From Bacteroidaceae bacterium (GTDB taxonomy: Bacteria; Bacteroidota; Bacteroidia; Bacteroidales; Bacteroidaceae): DNA of 64,000 nucleotides. The notes below the pieces were generated by a model. It made no database searches, was not told the DNA's origin, and was given only the letters and a program-made list of their open reading frames with translations. This document shows positions 52,690 through 59,881 of the stretch, piece after piece; positions within the stretch are counted from its first letter, which is position 1; each line of letters opens with the position of its first letter. The translations under genes and the position numbers were made by a program. Location: positions 1 to 64,000 of the forward strand of contig JAFUYT010000032.1 in assembly GCA_017470425.1 (NCBI GenBank). The letters are read 5' to 3'.

Positions 52690-54576
52690 TTACATCCTCT
52701 CCGGCACCTCGATGCCCAGCAGTCCCATGCCCGACTTGATGACCTTGGCCACGGCCTCGCAGAGGGCGAGGCGGACGGCACGCTTTTGCTCGTCGGGTTC
52801 CTTCAGGATCTGGAAGTCGTGGTAGAAGCCGTTGAACTCCTTGGCCAGGTCGTAGCAGTAGTTGGCGATGACGCTGACGTTGTAGTCGGTGCCCGCCTGC
52901 TGCACGGCAGCACCGAAGGCCGCAAGGTGCTGGATGATGGCGATCTCCTTCTCGGAAAGTTCAGCATGAAGCGCTGGCAGCGCTTCAAACTGGGCTTTCC
53001 TCAGTATGCTCCTGATTCTCGCATAGGTGTATTGAATGAAGGGTCCGGTGTTGCCGTTGAAGTCGATGCTCTCCTCGGGATTGAAGAGCATATTCTTGCG
53101 GGCATCCACCTTGAGGATGAAGTACTTCAGCGCGCCCATGCCGACGATGCGGGCAACGGCAGCTCCCTCGGAGGTCCCTCTTCCCGCTCCCCCCGCGGGG
53201 GGGAGGGCTGCTTTTCCGCTTGTATCCGCTTGAGAGGATAAGGAGTCCTCTCCCCCACGGGGGGAGTTAGAGAGGGGCTTTTCTTGCCACTTCACCCTTG
53301 CCTCCTCAATCATCTTCTCTATCAGATCATCCGCATCCACGACGGTGCCCTCGCGGGACTTCATCTTGCCGTTGGGGAGCTCCACCATGCCGTAGGAGAA
53401 GTGGACGAGGTCCTTGCCCCACTTGAAGCCGAGCTTGTCCAGCAGGATGGAGAGTACCTGGAAGTGGTAGTTCTGCTCGTTGCCCACGACGTAGATCATC
53501 TTGTCGATGGGGTAGTCCTGGAAGCGCAGCTTCGCCGTGCCGATGTCCTGCGTCATATAGACACTGGTGCCGTCGGCGCGCAGCAGCAGCTTCTCGTCGA
53601 GGCCCTCGGCATTGAGGTTCGCCCAGACGCTGCCATCCTCGCGGCGATAGAAGAAGCCCTTCTCCAGACCCTCCATCACCTTCTCCTTGCCTTCGAGATA
53701 GGTCTGGCTCTCGTAGTAGATCTTGTCGAAGCCTACGCCCAGCGCCTTGTACGTCTCGTCGAAGCCGGCATACACCCAGTCGTTCATCTTCTTCCACAGT
53801 GCGCGCACCTCGGGGTCGTTCTGTTCCCATTTCACCAGCATCGCGCGGGCCTCCTGCATCAGGGGGCTTTCCTTTTCGGCTTTCTCAGCGGCCTCCTCAG
53901 CGGACAAGCCGCTGAGCACGAACTGCTCTGTCAGCTCTTTCAGCTCGGCGCGGTAGTGCTTGTCGAAGGCTACGTAGTAGTCGCCGATGAGGTGGTCGCC
54001 CTTCTTGCCGGTGCTCTCGGGCGTAGCGCCGTTGCCCCATTTCAGCCATGCCAGCATCGACTTGCAGATGTGGATGCCGCGGTCGTTGACGATGTTCGTC
54101 TTCACGACGCGGTTGCCGTTGGCCTCCATCACTTGCGCCAGCGCCCATCCGAGGAGGTTGTTGCGCACGTGGCCCAGGTGGAGGGGCTTGTTCGTGTTGG
54201 GGCTGGAGTACTCAATCATCACGAGCGGCGACTCGGGCGTCACGGGCTTCATGCCGTAGCGCTCCTGCTGCCGGATGTCGGCGAGGAGCGCAACCCAGCA
54301 GGCGTCGGCGATGACGAGGTTGAGGAATCCCTTGATGACGTTGAAGCGCGCCACCACGTCCGGCAGGTTCTCCACGAGATACTGCCCGATCTCCTGTGCC
54401 GTCGCCTCAGGTGCCTTACGGCTCATCTTCAGGAAGGGGAACACGACGAGCGTCAGGTGTCCCTCGAACTCCTTCTTCGTGGCACTCAGTTGCACCATCT
54501 TCTCCGGCACTTCCTGTCCGTATAATGTCTTGATGGCAGCCTGAATCGCTGCCGTGAGTTGGCTTTCTATTTGCAT
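52690..54576 (-). CDS. argS: arginyl-tRNA synthetase
   Basis: A 628-residue class I tRNA synthetase from ATG 54576 (MQIESQL). The HIGH-type motif is SSPNTNKPLHLGHVRNN. The KMSK-equivalent lies in PNGKMKSREGTVVDADDL, as in most ArgRS. The C-terminal DALR anticodon-binding domain ends the protein. About 40 extra residues at about 432-472 (LSNSPRGGEDSL ... LPPAGGAGRGTSE) are encoded by an inverted palindrome pair, placed just after KMSKREG and before the DALR domain; the surrounding core is intact. The promoter box TACCTTTG is at 54608-54615 on the minus strand. Confidence 0.94.
   Translation of the reverse strand: MQIESQLTAAIQAAIKTLYGQEVPEKMVQLSATKKEFEGHLTLVVFPFLKMSRKAPEATAQEIGQYLVENLPDVVARFNVIKGFLNLVIADACWVALLADIRQQERYGMKPVTPESPLVMIEYSSPNTNKPLHLGHVRNNLLGWALAQVMEANGNRVVKTNIVNDRGIHICKSMLAWLKWGNGATPESTGKKGDHLIGDYYVAFDKHYRAELKELTEQFVLSGLSAEEAAEKAEKESPLMQEARAMLVKWEQNDPEVRALWKKMNDWVYAGFDETYKALGVGFDKIYYESQTYLEGKEKVMEGLEKGFFYRREDGSVWANLNAEGLDEKLLLRADGTSVYMTQDIGTAKLRFQDYPIDKMIYVVGNEQNYHFQVLSILLDKLGFKWGKDLVHFSYGMVELPNGKMKSREGTVVDADDLIEKMIEEARVKWQEKPLSNSPRGGEDSLSSQADTSGKAALPPAGGAGRGTSEGAAVARIVGMGALKYFILKVDARKNMLFNPEESIDFNGNTGPFIQYTYARIRSILRKAQFEALPALHAELSEKEIAIIQHLAAFGAAVQQAGTDYNVSVIANYCYDLAKEFNGFYHDFQILKEPDEQKRAVRLALCEAVAKVIKSGMGLLGIEVPERM
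53168..53280. repeat. in-frame inverted palindrome pair inside argS
   Basis: CCCGCTCCCCCCGCGGGGGGGAG at the left and CTCCCCCACGGGGGGAG at the right flank about 55 bp. The flanking arms (CCTCTTCCC / AGAGAGGGG) match the copy inside the sulfatase gene. The translated product is hydrophilic and stop-free in an essential gene. Confidence 0.8.
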
Positions 54577-54607
54577 ATCGTTTCTGAAATCTTTTGATTT
54601 TCGGGCG

Positions 54608-54615
54608 CAAAGGTA
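54608..54615 (-). promoter_or_regulatory. -7 promoter box of argS
   Basis: TACCTTTG on the minus strand 31 bp before the argS ATG. Confidence 0.6.
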
Positions 54616-54679
54616 CACATTATTTATGATTTACGCGCTACGTTATCAGAAAAATCCGAGGAAACGACGTCGAAAAGGC

Positions 54680-54907
54680 TCATTCCTCACGCTGCGGCGC
54701 TGTGTGCTCTAAACACCTCAGCGCCTCCGTGACGTCGAATGGTTCCACATCCTCCAGCGTGAACAGGTTGCCGTCGTCGAAAGCGCCGATGGCCGTGCCG
54801 TAAATATCCATGATCATGCCTTCGCCCGCATTGATGTTCAGGGTATAGACCCTCGACCTGCAGCGGAAGTCAAACACCAGGCAGTCATGCTCCTCGCGCG
54901 TACGCAT
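54680..54907 (-). CDS. small ORF of unknown function after the decayed YhcG gene
   Basis: A 75-codon frame (MRTREEHDCLVFDF...DVTEALRCLEH). It overlaps the end of the YhcG-like remnant by 23 bp. I do not recognise it. It may be a true small gene or a rearranged fragment where the nuclease half of YhcG once was. It has no signal peptide or membrane segment. Confidence 0.35.
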   Translation of the reverse strand: MRTREEHDCLVFDFRCRSRVYTLNINAGEGMIMDIYGTAIGAFDDGNLFTLEDVEPFDVTEALRCLEHTAPQREE

Positions 54908-55534
54908 ACTTGCCCTGATGGTCGAAGAGGTGAGCCTTATAGCAGTTAATCAATGCGGTCCGGCTTAGTCCTTTCTCAATCACATGCTGCATATAGAACA
55001 GCGCTTCTTCAAGACTGCCGCTTCGTGTGATAATCTCAATGTGCTGCCCCCAAGGCACAAGTGCAAAGGGGGGTGGGAACTCATGGCTGGTGTCATTTCC
55101 TGTTTCTGAAACAGGCTGTTTCACAATTTCTGCAATGGGTCGTCGCAATTCTAAACGTTCTTGATTTATTGAGGATTGTAATTCTCCAACGAGCCGTTGG
55201 AGTTTTTCTGATGATGCGTGATTAGTATAGAAGAGATACCACTTCTTCATGTACCACAGGTTTGAGGTTGAGAATCCGTCCTCGTTGGGAAACTCTCGCC
55301 TTAAGTCTAAGCTCACCTGCTCTACGACACCAGCCCCCCAATGTTCCTCGGCTTTAGGACAAGGTCACGTCCCATTTGCCAATTAAACAGCAGTTTCTCG
55401 CCATTCACCTTGACGGCAGCCTTCACCTGAGCCGAGCGATAGCGGTGTTTCACTTCTGCTATCTACTCCGCATCCAGTGTCACATCGTGTGACTTGACCA
55501 TACGTGGCTCAATAATATTTTCTTCCATACTCAT
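54885..55534 (-). pseudogene. decayed YhcG/DUF1016 gene (N-terminal half only)
   Basis: Reading from ATG 55534, the first 23 codons end at an in-frame TAG. The same frame then continues IAEVKHRYRSAQVKAAVKVNGEKLLFNWQMGRDLV, the DUF1016 N-terminal pattern. A one-base shift near 55350 moves to KAEEHWGAGVVEQVS, continuing into LDLRREFPNEDGFSTSNLWYMKKWYLFY and VPWGQHIEII...EEALFYMQHVIEKGLSR. So there is one nonsense mutation, one frameshift, and loss of the C-terminal PD-(D/E)XK nuclease half after HLFDHQGKYAY. The intact family is common in defence and mobile regions. Confidence 0.8.
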
Positions 55535-55537
55535 GAC

Positions 55538-55774
55538 TTATTTGGGGAAAACTTCCTTGAATGTCCGACCACGGCTATCTACCCAACCGATATTGCCATT
55601 AGTTGATACCCCAGTACAAAAACTTGCGGAGTCGGAGCGTGAAGATTTCAGAAGTTCAATGCCCACCTTCAATTTGTAATAATCGCCCTTCTGCTCCGAC
55701 ATGTCAGTATTCGATATTACCTCTTGTAAAGTTGCGTCGTAGAGATGAACTGTTATTGTTATTGTCTTTGCCAT
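55538..55774 (-). CDS. small hypothetical protein
   Basis: A 78-residue frame from ATG 55774 (MAKTITITVHLYDATLQ...). A longer ATG 69 bp upstream gives a less natural N-terminus. The sequence is predicted beta-rich (VSTNGNIGWVDSRGRTF). It is not recognised. It lies immediately upstream (transcriptionally) of the decayed YhcG gene, in the AT-richer patch, and might belong to the same acquired module. Confidence 0.5.
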   Translation of the reverse strand: MAKTITITVHLYDATLQEVISNTDMSEQKGDYYKLKVGIELLKSSRSDSASFCTGVSTNGNIGWVDSRGRTFKEVFPK

Positions 55775-56243
55775 ATTACCTTTATTTTCTTCTAATACAA
55801 ATCTTAACAGGAACTCAGAGTCGCAACAATGCAATTTGCTCATTCTCTAACAGCTCGGATATCATCTCCTCCACCAAACACGCTGCCCTTCTTTCTTGCA
55901 GAATTGCAAGCAATCTGGATCTGTACATACATAAGACGTAAAATCATAATATATTTCGTTCTCCATATTAAGCAGCGAGTTTTAATACAACAATGTCCTT
56001 GTCCATAATGGATTTTCTGTTGTTGATGCTACAAACTTACTCATTTTTATCCAAACAGAGCACATTATGCTAAGATATTTAGCAAATAATCACATTTAAA
56101 TGCCTTTTTCCCCACTACAATATGTATGTTTTTCGAGTCGTTGGGAATCTCGTACAGCCTTCCATGTTTTCATCATGTGTTCTTCGATGGGCGAAGCGAG
56201 CAAGCTCGAGTCCCGGTTACCCAGCGTAATAACCGAAGATAAC
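55775..56243. other. AT-rich gene-poor stretch
   Basis: About 470 bp of low-GC sequence with only short chance frames. I see no hairpin with a T-run, no promoter of good quality and no recognisable gene remnant. It leads into the 23 bp tandem array. Confidence 0.5.
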
Positions 56244-56340
56244 AAGATTACCAATCTTAGGGGCATAAGATTAGTAATCTTATCGGGATAAGAATAGTAA
56301 TCTTAGGGGCATAAGATTACTAATCTTGTTGGGATAAGAA
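56244..56340. repeat. 23 bp tandem array with internal palindromes
   Basis: Four complete 23 bp units plus a partial one. Each unit contains AGATTAnTAATCTT, a near-perfect palindrome, then a (G/T)(G/C)GG(G/C)AT tail. Only a few bases differ between units (a GGGG-CAT type alternates with a GGG-AT type). It is placed 130-230 bp upstream of the symporter gene. Confidence 0.85.
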
Positions 56341-56405
56341 GGTGTGTGTTTGCAATTCTTTGTGGCCTTTCTCGATGGCGAGGATGACAAAAAGTGGGCC
56401 GGAAG

Positions 56406-56437
56406 TTTGGTGGCGAGCGCTGTTTTCTCTACTTTTG
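56406..56437 (+). promoter_or_regulatory. full promoter of the alanine/sodium symporter gene
   Basis: TTTG (56406-56409), a 20 bp spacer, then TACTTTTG (56430-56437). The ATG follows at 56474. Confidence 0.75.
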
Positions 56438-56473
56438 CACCCGAAATGGAGGATACAACAGAAGAATCATGTC

Positions 56474-57829
56474 ATGGATGCTATCAATCAACTTTTCTCG
56501 CTGCTGAGCTCCGTGCTGTGGGGCTGGCCGATGGTCATCTTGCTATTGGGCACACATGTGTTCCTGACATTGCGGTTGCGCGTGCCGCAGCGCAAGCTGC
56601 TGACGGGCATCCGCCTGTCGGTGCAGAAGGACAAGGGTGCTACGGGGGATGTCTCGCAGTTCGGCGCACTGGCCACGGCGCTGGCGGCCACCATCGGCAC
56701 GGGTAACATCGTGGGTGTGGCCACGGCCGTGGCGCTGGGCGGACCCGGTGCCGTGCTGTGGTGCTGGCTGACGGGGATCTTCGGCATGGCGACGAAGTAT
56801 GCCGAGGGTCTGCTGGCGGTGAAGTACCGTGTGCGGGGCGAGGACGGCCGCACCTACGGAGGCCCGATGTACGCCCTGGAGCTGGGCCTCGGCATGAAGT
56901 GGCTGGCCCTGCTCTTCGCCGTCTTCACGGCGTTGGCCAGCTTCGGCATCGGCTGCACGGTGCAGGCCAACTCCATCGCGCTGCTGGCCCACGAGACCTT
57001 CGGCGTGCCCACATGGATGGTGGGGCTGCTCATCTGCGGACTCACGGCGCTGGTCATCATGGGCGGTGTGAAGTCCATTGCCCGCGTGTGTACCGTGCTG
57101 GTGCCGTTCATGGCGCTGCTCTACGTGGTGGGTTGTGTGGTCATCCTGTGCATGAACGGAGCCTACGTGTGGCCTGCCGTACAGCTCATCGTGAGGTCGG
57201 CTTTCAATCCCTCGGCGGCAGGCGGCGGCTTCGTGGGGGCTACGGTGATGATGGCGGCTCGTTACGGCATCGCCCGTGGCCTGTTCAGTAACGAGAGCGG
57301 CATGGGCAGCGCGCCCATCGTGGCGGCTGCGGCGCAGACGCGCAACCCCGTGCGGCAGGCGCTGGTCAGCTCCACGGGCACCTTCTGGGACACCGTGGTC
57401 ATCTGCGCACTGACAGGGCTGGTGCTCGTCAGCAGCATCCTGGCCTACCCGGACATCACCTACGCCGACGGTGCCGCGCTGACGAAGGTGGCCTTTGCCA
57501 AGATTCCCTACGTGGGTGCCCCACTGCTCACCTTCGGCATCCTGACCTTTGCCTTCAGCACCATCCTCGGCTGGAGCTACTACGGTGAGAGCGCCGTGAA
57601 CTACATTGAGCAGCGCCGCATCAACCGCTTCTATCGCATCCTCTACATCGTAGCTCTCTTCTTCGGCAGCATCATCAGCCTCGATGTCATCTGGAACATT
57701 GCCGACACGATGAACGCCCTCATGGCCATCCCCAACCTCGTGGCCCTGCTCCTGCTCAGCGGCGTCGTGGCCCGCGAGACCAGGAAGTACCTCTGGGAGG
57801 GGCGTCTCGACGAGGAGATGGTGGAGTGA
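56474..57829 (+). CDS. AGCS-family sodium:alanine/glycine symporter
   Basis: A 451-residue membrane transporter with about 11 helices, start ATG 56474 (MDAINQL). Signature segments: GDVSQFGALATALAATIGTGNIVGVATAV, YAEGLLAVKYRV, GPMYALELGLG and ARGLFSNESGMGSAPIVAAAA, all typical of the amino acid carrier family that takes up alanine or glycine with Na+. The longer upstream frame is not used because it precedes the promoter. It is GC-rich like the core genome although it sits between two AT-rich accessory patches. Confidence 0.93.
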   Translation: MDAINQLFSLLSSVLWGWPMVILLLGTHVFLTLRLRVPQRKLLTGIRLSVQKDKGATGDVSQFGALATALAATIGTGNIVGVATAVALGGPGAVLWCWLTGIFGMATKYAEGLLAVKYRVRGEDGRTYGGPMYALELGLGMKWLALLFAVFTALASFGIGCTVQANSIALLAHETFGVPTWMVGLLICGLTALVIMGGVKSIARVCTVLVPFMALLYVVGCVVILCMNGAYVWPAVQLIVRSAFNPSAAGGGFVGATVMMAARYGIARGLFSNESGMGSAPIVAAAAQTRNPVRQALVSSTGTFWDTVVICALTGLVLVSSILAYPDITYADGAALTKVAFAKIPYVGAPLLTFGILTFAFSTILGWSYYGESAVNYIEQRRINRFYRILYIVALFFGSIISLDVIWNIADTMNALMAIPNLVALLLLSGVVARETRKYLWEGRLDEEMVE

Positions 57830-57915
57830 ACGTCAGCGCACGCGGTCGAAGCGGGTGCCGAAGGAACTCTACGAGTCAATAATAACCGTAAAAATATTAT
57901 CCTTTATAGGAATTA

Positions 57916-57947
57916 TTTGGCAGTAAGAGAAAATATCTTTACCTTTG
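57916..57947 (+). promoter_or_regulatory. full promoter of hipB-hipA
   Basis: TTTG (57916-57919), a 20 bp spacer, then TACCTTTG (57940-57947). The first ATG (57952) is only 4 nt after the box, so either the message is leaderless or the next ATG at 57979 is the start. Confidence 0.72.
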
Positions 57948-57951
57948 TGCC

Positions 57952-58272
57952 ATGATTCAAGATAAGGACATATCACAGATGTACACAGTCGATATTGTAG
58001 TAATGCTTGGCAGGCGCTTCAAGGACTACCGTATTGGCAGTAATCTCACGCAAAAACAAGTCTCGGAGAAGGCCGGTGTCAGCATTGTCACGATTCGGAA
58101 TTTCGAGAATGGCAAGTCGCGAAATATCAGTATGGAAACCTTCATTGAGCTGCTGCGTGCCATCGACTTTATGCAGGGCTTGGATGAGGTGCTTCCCGAG
58201 ATACCTGTCTCTCCGTATGAGTTAGAGAAGATACAACAAGGAAAACGTAAAAGAGTAAGACATGCAAAATAA
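57952..58272 (+). CDS. hipB: HipB-like XRE antitoxin/repressor
   Basis: A 106-residue (or 97 if ATG 57979 is used) helix-turn-helix protein. LGRRFKDYRIGSNLTQKQVSEKAGVSIVTIRNFENGKSRNISMETFIELLRAID is the XRE fold. The C-terminal tail is basic (GKRKRVRHAK). It overlaps the hipA-like gene by 11 bp, the typical hipBA layout, and would both neutralise the kinase and repress the operon. The promoter box nearly touches the first ATG, which favours 57979 or a leaderless start. Confidence 0.85.
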   Translation: MIQDKDISQMYTVDIVVMLGRRFKDYRIGSNLTQKQVSEKAGVSIVTIRNFENGKSRNISMETFIELLRAIDFMQGLDEVLPEIPVSPYELEKIQQGKRKRVRHAK

Positions 58273-59788
58273 CATTGTAAGGGTCGTGCTTTGGGGCAAA
58301 GAAGTTGGCAGCCTCTATTGGGATGACAGGCGCAAACGCTCTGTTTTCACTTATCATCCAGACTTCCTGAAAGAAGGGATTGATATCTCCCCCCTATCGG
58401 CATCCATCAAGAACCCTCGTAACCGTCTGCCTATCTACGGAATGCCCAATGATGATATTTTCTGCGGATTGCCTGCTTTTATTGCCGACTCACTGCCCGG
58501 AAGATGGGGTAATGCTGTGTTTGATGCCTGGGCGGCAGAGAACCATATCCGTGCCTCGGAAATCACGTCTGTCGATAAATTGTTGTTTATCGGCAAGCGA
58601 GGTATGGGTGCCCTGGAGTTTGAACCGGCAGAAGAGTTCACGCAAGAACGGAGCTTCGAGCTGTCAGAGCTGTATAAGAAGGCGATGGAGATTCTACAAG
58701 GACGTGAGAACGTAACCGTCGCGGGTGATGACCTTTCTCTCAATGCACTCTATGAAGTGGGGACGTCAGCAGGCGGTAACCACTCCAAGGCTGTGATCGC
58801 CATCAACCGCGAGACGGGAGAGATCAGAAGCGGGCAGGTGATGCTCCCTGCAGGCTTCACTTACTATCTCATGAAGTTTGCCGAGAACAACTACTACCCG
58901 CTGACTAAGGTGGAAATGGTGTATGCAGAGATGGCAAGAGATGTCGGCATCACGATGATGCCAGCCGAGTTGATAGACATCGACGGTGAGAGCCATTTCC
59001 TAACGGAAAGATACGACAGGAAGGAACAGCAGAAGATACACACCGTTTCGCTGGCAGGCATGAATCCGGAGGCATCTTCATACGAGCAACTGATGGAAGT
59101 GTGTATCAGGTTAGGGCTGCCCTACAAGGAACGCGAAGAGACGTTCAGGCGAGCCGTATTCAACATACTCACTTGCAACGTAGATGCCCATATACGCAAT
59201 TTTGAGTTTATGATGGAACAGGGTGGTGAGTGGCACATCACTCCGGCTTTTGACTTGACATTCTCCTGCTTCAATCCGGGTAATAAGTTAGACGCATACC
59301 ATTATCTCAGCATGAATGGAAGGCGTACCTCTATTACCTGTGATGATATGCTCACTTATGCCCACATGTCTGGCATCGACAGGCCTGATGGCATCATCAA
59401 GGAATGTGTAGAAACGATTCTGAACTTCCGCTCGTATGCAGAAAAATACGCTATCAGTGAATACTGGCAGGATGTCATTGAGCGCCACTTTGCGGAGATG
59501 TCACCCGGTCTGCTATCGGGGCTTCATGGCTATCTGCCTCATGTGTTCAGCTTCATGATGGGCGACGTGTATGTGGAGGACGCCCAGTGGGTGGAGATGG
59601 GGAATGGTGCTATGCGATTGACGGCGAAGCTCAACGGACAGCAGTACCGCGCTACCTTCAGCGCCAAGTCGCCCAATGGCAAGCGAGCCATCGAACGGGG
59701 AGGTGCTAAGATGGCACAGGAGGATCTGCGTCAGTTCGTGGAAGAGCTCTTCCAGCCAAGATATCGTGAGACGCACGCTCTCTATTGA
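58262..59788 (+). CDS. hipA: HipA-family serine/threonine kinase toxin with C-terminal extension
   Basis: A 508-residue HipA-like kinase. Kinase landmarks: GTSAGGNHSKAVIA (about 167-180, the P-loop-like segment), FNILTCNVDAHIRNFEF with the catalytic N-x-D-x-H pattern (about 301-317), and ITPAFDLTFS for the metal-binding DL (about 325-334). The N-terminal subdomain (VVLWGKEVGSLYWDD, LPIYGMPNDDIFCGLPAFIADSLPGRWG) is also typical. HipA proteins are usually about 440 residues; the final 85 (HVFSFMMGDVYVEDAQWVEMG...) are extra and beta-rich. The target is unknown; E. coli HipA acts on GltX. The last codons lie in a 22 bp tandem array. Confidence 0.88.
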   Translation: MQNNIVRVVLWGKEVGSLYWDDRRKRSVFTYHPDFLKEGIDISPLSASIKNPRNRLPIYGMPNDDIFCGLPAFIADSLPGRWGNAVFDAWAAENHIRASEITSVDKLLFIGKRGMGALEFEPAEEFTQERSFELSELYKKAMEILQGRENVTVAGDDLSLNALYEVGTSAGGNHSKAVIAINRETGEIRSGQVMLPAGFTYYLMKFAENNYYPLTKVEMVYAEMARDVGITMMPAELIDIDGESHFLTERYDRKEQQKIHTVSLAGMNPEASSYEQLMEVCIRLGLPYKEREETFRRAVFNILTCNVDAHIRNFEFMMEQGGEWHITPAFDLTFSCFNPGNKLDAYHYLSMNGRRTSITCDDMLTYAHMSGIDRPDGIIKECVETILNFRSYAEKYAISEYWQDVIERHFAEMSPGLLSGLHGYLPHVFSFMMGDVYVEDAQWVEMGNGAMRLTAKLNGQQYRATFSAKSPNGKRAIERGGAKMAQEDLRQFVEELFQPRYRETHALY

Positions 59789-59863
59789 GACCTCGCAGAC
59801 CCTCTATAGAGACCTCGCAAACCCTCTATAGAGACTGCGCGTACCCTCTATAGAGGGTCGGAG
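59780..59863. repeat. 22 bp tandem array with CTCTATAGAG palindromes
   Basis: Three full 22 bp units plus a partial fourth. Each starts with CTCTAT(A/T)GAG, a 10 bp palindrome, and the tail varies from unit to unit. The first unit includes the last codons and stop of hipA. It lies between the convergent hipA and GH97 genes and could serve as a transcription end zone. Confidence 0.85.
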
Positions 59864-59881
59864 CTCCCCTCCAGAATATTT

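Noticed and set aside
56100..56291. 63-codon plus-strand frame before the symporter
   Set aside because: It ends inside the 23 bp tandem array, has no domain and no ribosome binding context.
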